From the NCBI GenBank assembly GCA_905221605.1, contig CAJNDS010000034.1, positions 124,001 to 188,000 of the forward strand: 64,000 bases of DNA. Direction: 5' to 3'. Source of the stretch: Symbiodinium natans (taxonomy: Eukaryota > Sar > Dinophyceae > Suessiales > Symbiodiniaceae). Positions 57,180 to 64,000 of the stretch are shown piece by piece. Below the pieces are notes generated by a model, which searched no databases, was not told the DNA's origin, and saw nothing but the letters and a program-made list of their open reading frames with translations. How positions within the stretch are numbered: the stretch's first letter is position 1; the number at the start of each line of letters is the position of its first letter. The position numbers and the translations under genes are program-made.

Positions 57180-58376
57180 CTACTAAGAAAGCATGTATTA
57201 GTATTAAGAACGACGACGATTATTGTTTCAAATACTGCGTCCAATCAAGATTTTATGAGATTATGAAGAAAGACCACCCCGACAGGATGTATCATTACAA
57301 CAAACTCAAAGAAAATGAAAATTTGATAAAATGGGATGGTGTACTGGAATTTCCAGCATCAAACGAAGACATTGACGCCTTTGAAGACATCAACGACGGA
57401 GCTAAACCGGTTAATGTTTATGACATTGACCATAGCAGCACCAATTCAATAGTATTAATTAGTGAAAATACTAAAATTAAAATCCATCATGTCATGTTAA
57501 TTTCCTGCTAGTAGAGGAGGAGAACGAACGCTTCACCAGAGGCACGCGAGTATCGTGTCAATAGCCACTATGTTTCAATGATATAAGACTACAGTCGATT
57601 AGGAAATAGTCAAATGTCTAAACATACGCGTAAAATGTTTAGTTGTATGTGTTGTCAGCATGGCTTCACAACTGAGAAGCTACTAAACAAACATTTAATC
57701 AATGGATGTGTGACACATGAAACTCAACAAACAGTAATGCCAAAAGAAGATGAAAAAATGAGCTGTCAAAAACAATACAAGAAACTTAAGTGCCCTTATG
57801 GTGACTTTGAGTGTCTTACAACGCCTTTATCAGAAGGAATAGAAAGCACATACGTGAATGAAAATGGACCTAAGCCACTGAAAGGGGCTTACCAACATCA
57901 TAAATCATAAACCATGCAGTTTTATGCTAAGTGTAGTGAATAGCACAATCAACGAAGCAACACCGTATTTATACAGAGGCGAAGATTGTAGGGACAGATT
58001 TTTCAACCATTCATAAAATCAAAGAAGAGATTATGGACAAGATGAAGGAGAATAAGAAATCACAATGGACGACAAAGCAACAAGAAGAGCATAAAAAAGA
58101 CAAACATTGCTTTATACGCGGGTCACATTCAACGGTCAATACAGGGGCGCCGCACACAACAAATGTAATTTAGGTTATTGTTTCAAATACTGTAAACCCC
58201 CGGTGTTTTTCATAACCTTAAAAATCATGATGCTCACGCCATATTATCGCATACGGAGAAGTTAAATCAAAACAAGGACCAGACAAGCGTAATAGCACAA
58301 GACAGCGAGAAGTTTATAACCTTTACAGAGATAATCTAGAGTTTAAGACAGCTTTAGTTTCTTATCTTCATCATTA
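57110..58376 (+). pseudogene. Fossil family B DNA polymerase (protein-primed, Polinton/Maverick-like)
   Basis: Segments in order match the N-terminal part of the protein-primed polymerase B family found in Polintons/Mavericks, some related viruses and linear plasmids. Recognised pieces: YNPTRACKYIEFPKRI and KNDDDYCFKYCVQ (57120-57250), WDGVLEFP (about 57331), a C2H2-like FSCMCCQHGFTTEKLLNKH (57640-57700), VMPKED, YGDFECL (57798; the family's exonuclease I motif normally has FE), HKPCSF (57907), QYRGAAHNKCNL (58137) and FHNLKNHDAH (58208, corresponding to the exonuclease II region). Stops occur at 57509 and in the following 100 bases, and the frame changes several times after 57900. The polymerase palm motifs are absent, so it is truncated as well as decayed. 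Not functional; I give no repaired sequence. Confidence 0.8.
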
Positions 58377-58689
58377 AACGCTACAACACCACTCCTCCTA
58401 CCAACAGTGACGCGACAACTGCAACAACCACAACAAGCTGCAACCGCACCAGAACCAAATGTTCAACTGGAGCCTCGGACGGCCTCGAGAGGCTTGGAAA
58501 TCTGAGGCTCGAAGATGATGTTGCAAGCCAAGTGAACGCTCCAACTATTTAAACCTCAACATGTGACACAATTCACAACACTGTAGAACAACGCATACAA
58601 AAAGCAAAATTGTTGCTGGGTTGGAAAGCTCTGCAGTGGATCAGTCCAAATTTGTTCTCTGAGTCTAAGAGGTCATTTCCAACATGGCA

Positions 58690-58740
58690 CAGCTGGCTCC
58701 AAGTTATCTTCATTCTCACTTGTTGAAACATCTCGGGCGC
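58690..58740 (-). repeat. Coding-like fragment, inverted copy 1
   Basis: The minus strand reads RDVSTSENEDNLEPAV. It is closely similar in DNA and peptide to the plus-strand copy at 59582-59632. An upstream minus-strand frame (LARWVSCRLRRRPEGALLLK) may belong to it. Confidence 0.65.
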
Positions 58741-59388
58741 GGCGCGTGGAGCGGCGCGGTGACCGCTTGAGAAGTAGCGCCCCTTCGGGACGCCGCCGCA
58801 GGCGGCAAGAAACCCACCTTGCCAAATACCCCGACATCAATTCCGAAGCCTCTCTAGACTTGCCAAGCACACATCAAGACGTCTTTTCTGCAAGATTCCC
58901 GGGCGCTTCACTTGTCATCGTTGAACAACAAACTGCACTGGAATTCGCGGGCCCAAGAAGCAAGTGGGGTGGAGTGTGCGGTGCTGCTCCAGCACATACA
59001 CATACATTGTACATGCAAAGACATCAACGTCTAAGAAATTTCATGTGGAAGCTGGATTGAAGACAAGGACGAAGGAAGCTTCAAAGGCTCCGTCTTATCA
59101 ACTTTTCTGATTTTTCGAATGGAAAGAAGGGAAAAAGACCAAGCCAGAATTGGTTTACTCATGGGGTTTTTAAGAGCCTTTCAAGGGCTTGCAAGGCTGA
59201 CAAAATTCCAAGATCCCTTAGCTTGCTCCGCGCATGAATTTTCAAAATTAGCCTTGAAAAACTTTGATTTATTGGCTGTGCTTTTTGTTTGTTGGTAAAA
59301 TTTAGAGGCGTATGATCTGTCCAAAGCAGCTGCGTGCACGTCTTGTCATGTCTTTTGAAGTTACGCTTCAGTCGTCAAGTTGACCAAC

Positions 59389-59511
59389 ATGGCTTCAACG
59401 TTTTCCGTGGTGCGCAGAGTCGGCCTGCTGGACTTGCAGAATAAGAACGGATTTGGACAGCGAATGTTATGCAAGTCCGAACTCATTCGAAGCAGGATCA
59501 TCGAGGCCTAA
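59389..59511 (+). CDS. Small ORF, 40 aa, function unknown
   Basis: ATG to TAA frame MASTFSVVRRVGLLDLQNKN then GFGQRMLCKSELIRSRIIEA. It has an amphipathic N-terminus and a charged helix. It is too short to judge; it could be an exon or a real micropeptide. It lies about 70 bases upstream of the 59582 repeat copy. Confidence 0.35.
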   Translation: MASTFSVVRRVGLLDLQNKNGFGQRMLCKSELIRSRIIEA

Positions 59512-59581
59512 TTTTCAAGGTCCCTCGAGATAAAACTTGGCAGCAAAAACAGTCTTAAGCATTCGAGGCCCCTCGAGTTCC

Positions 59582-59632
59582 GTCGTGATGTTTTGAAGAG
59601 TGAGAATGAAGAGGACTTGGAGCCAGCTGCAG
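59582..59632 (+). repeat. Coding-like fragment, copy 2
   Basis: Plus-strand frame RDVLKSENEEDLEPAAA followed by TAA. It matches the minus-strand copy at 58690-58740 over about 50 bases with scattered differences. Confidence 0.65.
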
Positions 59633-59764
59633 CTTAAAATTCAATTCTTTTCACATGAAAGGAGAGGTCGTCCGGGCTCGGGGGAACCCCTTTAAAAGAA
59701 TTTTAAGTGCGGGTCCCCGAGACCTCGTCATCTTGCAAGCTAAAGGGGTTTTGGGATTTTGTCG

Positions 59765-59860
59765 AAGCCTCGCGAGGCCTCGAAAGGCCTAGAACCCCAT
59801 GAGTGAGGCCTTGGTAGGCCTCGAAAGGCCTTGAAACCCCATGACCTCGGAGGCCTGGCA
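59765..59860. repeat. Degenerate tandem repeat of AGGCCTCGAAAGGCCT
   Basis: GAGGCCTCGAAAGGCCTAGAACCCCATGAGTGAGGCC recurs as GTAGGCCTCGAAAGGCCTTGAAACCCCATGACC, a period of roughly 38 bases. Related CCTCGAG words occur at 58480-58500, 59520 and 59570. Confidence 0.7.
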
Positions 59861-59879
59861 AGGTCGGCAGCTCGAACCC

Positions 59880-61310
59880 TTGCAGAGTGAGGCCTCAGAG
59901 GTTCGCGTACACATGTTTGCAAAAGTTGCCAGTTTGCGCAACTCCAAATCTGGGGTCGAATGCGTGGGCCTCCCCTGTAATTCAGAATTGGAGTCAAAGT
60001 TGGGTTCACCCAGCTCCAGTTGGGATCAGCCCTCTGAACCTTAATCCTAATTTTTTTTTCGCTGGGAACACCTGCATCTGCTTCCTGCGCAAGGATCCAG
60101 CGACCTGCACGAAGGGGTTGAAGCCTTCCTCAAGCCTATTCGGCTTCGAAGCTTTTTTTGAAGCTCTTCCCCTTCGAAGCTTGACACAGCATGTCCAAAT
60201 GTTATGTTTTGCAGTTGTTTTACAGTTGTAGCATGTGAGTGATTCGTATCTGCAGGCATCTTTACGGTTGAAAAAAGTTTTCAAATTTGCATGCTTGGTC
60301 TGTGCAACTGCGCGTGTTGGCTGTGAAAGACAGCAGACAGCTTTGAGAACACTTGAAGACAAGAGATGCTTACGTTTTTTTGGGCAGGGGTGCTTGTTTG
60401 CTCATCATTGTGCTTTGCTGGTGCTGCAACCCTTGTACGGGGTCACGGAGTTTCACGGCAGTGTTTGGACCAGTGTACTCCAGGCCATGAGGCGGTCGGT
60501 TCTGCCTCAACTCCTGCTTTGCGAGTTTGTGGATCCTGTTTGCGGTAGTATCCTGAAGTGTTTTACCACTGTTCGTAGTTGTTTTCAGGGTGCATGGTTC
60601 AGCACAGTGGTTCCTCCATATCCCAAACTCCTCTTGGAGCTTCCAAGCCGTGGGAAGTAACCTAGCTCTGCGGAACCTGGCACCCTGGCCTCGGCCCTCC
60701 TTGAAGATCAGCTTCTGAGCGCATTGCTGGTGACATGCCAGGTTCCGTCCCTGAATTCCCACGTAATGAAACTTCTGTGTCCGACGCAAACCGTTTTTCA
60801 CGTTTTTCATTGCAATCCGAAGATCCTGCAAAAACCGCGCGGACATTCAGGCCGGGCCTTACCAGGATTTTCTTCAAGTTTTTTCGCATTTCGCCATGAC
60901 CACATTCCGGTATGGAGAAAAACTGTGGCGTTGCGTGGCCTTGGGCATGCACTTTCCTTGCGGAGGCAGGTTTGCTGAGCGAAACGGTATTCACCGGCGG
61001 CTTCTCGGATCTTGCTCCGGGATTCAGGCTTCAAAACAGTTGAAAAGGGATTCAGGCTTCGAATGAGATCAAAAGCTGCATGGCTCTGGAGTCATTGGCG
61101 ACTAATTAGAGTCAGAGTAACATTTGAGGAAGGGCATGAAAGAATCTGAATGAACGTCGCCTTGATGCTTGTGTCTCACGTTGTGCGGCACAAGCTGTTT
61201 CACAAAGACTTGAGACATGCGTGAGCTTGTTACTCATGTTTCTTAGCTGCGTTAGTTAGAGCGTCCGAAAGCCAGAGCATCGAAGTTCAAGCATGTCATT
61301 TTGAATGATA
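59880..61310. other. No confident gene; secreted-protein gene starts after this
   Basis: ORFs of 75-158 codons overlap on both strands without splice-bounded quality. The AGCTTCGAAG words at 60130-60185 repeat. The promoter of the downstream gene would lie here, but dinoflagellate promoters have no motif I can call. Confidence 0.35.
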
Positions 61311-61327
61311 CCCCATGGCTGGTTGGG

Positions 61328-62726
61328 ATGCTGCAGTGCCTTGCTGCCTTGGCAAGCCTTCTCGGCACAGAGGCGCGACCGCTGCGGATCGCCCAGCGGA
61401 GTTTTGACACCCCCTACGCAGTCACTTTTTTGCTTCCTTGCATCCAAGTAAGTCGGCTTTCACTTCTCTCTTGCTCAGTTTCTGTCTTTGTGTATGTTCT
61501 CAGAGGCTGTAACCCCAGTGGCCCCAGTGGCCCCAGTGGCCCCAGTGGCCGTGGTCGGCCCGTCCAGCGGCTGTGGCTCGCACCGGCGATGCACGAGTCT
61601 GGAGCCGAACGAGTGGTTGGCACCTGGTGAGTGGCTCACAAGCCCTTCTGAGCCTTGAACAGTTAACATTCTGTGAAGTATTGAAGTATTGCAGGTCGGA
61701 ACTAGACAGGCGATTGTGCAGGCGCCCAGAATCGCATAAGCCTCGACAGGATCGGTACATTGCCGTCTTGCAGGCCAATTACCTCGAAGTCCTCGAGACA
61801 GAAACTCGTCAGATGACAATGCAAGTTTGTTCTTCATTTTCTTGTTTTTTTTTAAACATTGTTTCCGTTGTATTTTTGTGCATTGTATCGATTGTGTTTT
61901 GGGCAGCGGAGCGCATCTTGCCAAGGCGAGCTTGAGAACGCGCTGGGTCACCCCAGCAAAAGCAGGAATTCATGCCGAGACTTGGCTTGAATCACAGTTG
62001 CTGAGACCTGATTTTACTACTGCATTGCAAGTTCGTCTGCTATGTTGCTAAGTGAAGGGTGTTGGTTCCTGATTTGACACTGCACTGCAAGTCATTATGC
62101 TGGTGGAGTGAATTGCCGAGGGTGACCTGACAGCGGCGCACGTGGCACGTGGTAGCTTGCAGCTGGAAACTGGTGCTGGTGGGGGTGGACCTTGGATTGA
62201 GCATCTCCCACATCAAAGGACAGAGGCTATTGCTTGGATTTTGGTGTTGTGTTGGCTCGTGCAACGTATCTGAAATCGAGTCTGAAGCATGCCGGCTAAG
62301 CACCCAGAAGAGGAGCGTCAAAGTACGCTTCACGATAACCGCCACGCGTGGTGGTGGTGATGCGCGGATGCCACAGGGCGTGCAGTTGTCCGAGTTCTTG
62401 CTATGGCGTGCAGGCACAGTTCACTTATTAATCGCCTTGCAATGGCATTGCAATCACGCGTGGGTGGTCCAGGCAAGCCAGTCCAGCCGACTGCGTCCAA
62501 TGTGAGCTGCGGTTCCGGAGTGGGGCCTTCTTACCAAGGAGCCAATGCAGGACATGGCAGATAGAACGCAGGGCATCTGAGAGTTAAATCTTGCAGGACC
62601 GCGCAATGCAGTGGATGGAAATCTCCGGACCAAATGGTGGGTCTCATCCGAGCCAAATGTGACTCTTGTCGGCGTCCCAGCATCGAAGACATACAAAAGC
62701 TCCCACACTCTTGCGCAATTTGTCTT

Positions 62727-62768
<42 letters not shown>

Positions 62769-63058
62769 TTGTTTTCCATCTTTCTCCCTCTTAATTTCTT
62801 TCTCGTTTTGAAGACTCTTTTTGTCTTTCCATTGATTTCAATAATATGCTTCGCAAATATGCGTGACTACCCTTAAGATTTGTTTGCATCCAACAAGTGC
62901 GAGTACAATGAGGCAATGGACTTCTCGCATCTTCCTCATGATGGGCCCTTCCTGTTTGGCTTCACCACTGGTGATGACATGCCTTCGCGTGATCCTGTCA
63001 GCTAGTCGCAGTCAATGACATATGCATGTACTGTTGCACCAAGTCAACTAACGCTGAG
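61328..63058 (+). CDS. Secreted protein with galactose-binding-like (F5/8 type C-like) segments
   Basis: Exons: 61328-61447 (MLQCLAALASLLGTEARP, a good signal peptide, to LLPCIQ at a CAA|GTAAGT donor), 61506-61626 (AVTPVAPVAPVAPVAVVG to EPNEWLAP), 61907-62030 (ASLRTRWVTPAKAGIHAETW, LESQLLRPDFTTALQ), 62308-62413 (KRSVKVRFTITATRGGGDAR, MPQGVQLSEFLLWRA), 62597-about 62729 (PRNAVDGNLRTKWWVSSEP) and about 62877-62996 (ASNKCEYNEAMDFSHLPHDG, FLFGFTTGDDMPSRDP), followed in phase by the exon starting 63059. From 61907 to 62597 phases match. The order TRW...ETWLE, then RFTITATRGGG...LSEF, then NAVDGN..TKWW, then FTTGDDMPSRDP repeats the core of discoidin-like beta-sandwich domains. Such domains bind glycans or membranes; extracellular carbohydrate binding is inferred. 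The link between exons 2 and 3 is not in phase as modelled, so an exon is missing there. Confidence 0.7.
62727..62764. repeat. (TG)n microsatellite
   Basis: About 18 TG units, inside an intron of the galactose-binding-like gene, at or right after its splice donor. Confidence 0.98.
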
Positions 63059-63178
63059 GTCCAGTGGCTCTTGGAGGCTTCACTAGATGGAGTCTCTTGG
63101 GTGGAACTGCACCGCCAAGATGCTGTTCTGCATAGTATTCTCGCAGAAGTTGTTCAGTGCCGCCCTTCAAGAGAGCAC
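63059..63178 (+). CDS. Next exon of the galactose-binding-like gene
   Basis: After the 62-base intron 62997-63058 (GT-AG; the trinucleotide GTC follows both borders) the frame continues VQWLLEASLDGVSWVELHRQ, then DAVLHSILAEVVQ. VQW.LE.S.DG.SW..L is the conserved strand pair that follows RDP in this domain family. The 3' border is uncertain; the frame stops at 63187. Confidence 0.7.
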
Positions 63179-63392
63179 CCTGGTTAGACCAGGACACAAA
63201 CTTTGCCACGCCGACATCTCGGTTCGCGATGACGCAGCTTTTCGACCTGACGCAGAAGTGGGCAGGGCTACTGAGCCCTCATGGCGAGAGGAGGACAGCC
63301 GCAGATGTGGTAGATGCCGGCACCTAGCCACACACCTTTGAGGAGCGCTCCTTCCACAGCTGCAGCTTTGCCCGTGGCCATGGTGCTGACAG

Positions 63393-63499
63393 ACCTCGGT
63401 GCTCTAACTCTTAAGCAACGCCAGGCTCTCAAAAGATGCTTGAGAGAAGAGGAACAACAAGAACAAGAACTGAGTGTGTTCTGTGGACCCGAGCGATGA
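63393..63499 (+). CDS. Putative C-terminal exon
   Basis: After a CTGACAG acceptor the plus-strand frame reads LGALTLKQRQALKRCLREEE, QQEQELSVFCGPER and TGA. A Gln/Glu-rich helix ends it. It may be the last exon of the galactose-binding-like gene or belong to another transcript. Confidence 0.5.
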
Positions 63500-64000
63500 C
63501 CTTGACATGCTTTTAGGCAGCGCGTTCCACAGCCGCGAACCTGTTTCCAGTGATTCACCCGGGATGGCCATTTGCTGAATGCAGTGGGGAGGAAGAGCCT
63601 CCCCAGGACCAGCACGTCGGCCCTGCCGGCTGGTTTATATTGACTCCATAATAGGAGGACTCTCTATGTGGTGCAGCATCGCTGCACCGCTTCCCCTTCC
63701 TCCATGGTCCTGTGGACTCCATTATAGTGGGGGTGGGGGGGATGTGAATCTTTAGGGTTTATGGTTATGCTATCCATCCAATATATTCTGGCAGATCGTC
63801 AGCCGGCAGGAGCTTAGGTGGTGAGGAGCGAGCACGCGCAATCGACGTAGCCCATGCTTTGTTCAACACGAACGGCATTGGAATTTTAGTTTTCGTTTAT
63901 GACTGGTTCGTCCGATTGCAAAAAGGGAAAAGGGGGGGGGGTAAACAGCTTTCCATGACCTTTGTTTGGAGTGCAGACAGGAGTATGTCGGAAAGCCAGT
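63500..64000. other. No gene recognised
   Basis: Positions 63633-63730 contain two near-inverted copies of GACTCCATAATAGG/GACTCCATTATAG around a stretch rich in GCAGC; G-runs lie at 63730 and 63932. I see no coding frame of quality before the window ends. Confidence 0.4.

Noticed and set aside
1..64000. tRNA, rRNA, CRISPR arrays, operons, bacterial contamination
   Set aside because: I looked for cloverleaf-like conserved TTCGA arms, rRNA cores, regularly spaced repeats and tightly packed genes and recognised none. A dedicated tRNA or rRNA scan could still find one.

Overview
The window looks like nuclear DNA of a dinoflagellate, probably close to the Symbiodiniaceae; this is an inference from gene architecture, not from a marker gene. 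There is no bacterial-style gene packing. Coding sequence is broken into many short exons. Several intron models need GC-AG or GA-AG ends as well as GT-AG, and the exon borders repeatedly read AG|G on both sides of the intron. Several predicted products are glycine/lysine-rich, proline-rich or Arg/Glu/Gln-rich coiled coils. Most long uninterrupted ORFs are shadows. Exon models below rest on reading frame, splice dinucleotides and phase agreement; none has transcript support.

Layout. 0-12 kb: mostly intergenic or intronic, with minus-strand exon fragments, a two-exon minus-strand gene end at 7.1-7.5 kb, and two small inverted-repeat elements: a 92-bp palindrome-type element at 9.85 kb and a 338-bp TTAA-flanked (piggyBac-like) MITE at 10.44 kb. 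12.1-15.5 kb: a minus-strand multi-exon gene (acidic, proline and coiled-coil segments) with a phase-consistent 3' end. 16.3-16.8 kb: an intronless 174-aa minus-strand gene. 17-25 kb: gene-poor, with microsatellites and a long pyrimidine-rich tract. 25-29.4 kb: minus-strand C-terminal exons (Gly/Lys-rich, Met/Pro/Gln-rich). 30.2-30.8 kb: an intronless PARP-type zinc-finger protein. 31.4-44.3 kb: a dense field of minus-strand exons for coiled-coil, acidic, proline-rich and Gly/Lys-rich proteins, including one well-phased 3' gene end (39.35-41.33 kb). 45.5-45.9 kb: a plus-strand coding segment. 46.5-51.4 kb: a minus-strand EF-hand calcium-binding gene whose last eight exons join in phase and give two EF-hand loops exactly 36 residues apart.

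54.8-58.4 kb is different: AT-richer, repeat-rich and full of frameshifts. It holds two frame-broken genes and a fossil of a protein-primed family B DNA polymerase of the kind carried by Polinton/Maverick-type elements and related viruses and plasmids. 58.4-61.3 kb carries dispersed repeats, including an inverted pair of related coding fragments. 61.3-63.5 kb is a plus-strand gene for a probably secreted protein with repeated galactose-binding-like (F5/8 type C/discoidin-like) segments, also phase-consistent over most exons.

No tRNA, rRNA, CRISPR array, bacterial operon or intact autonomous transposon was recognised.
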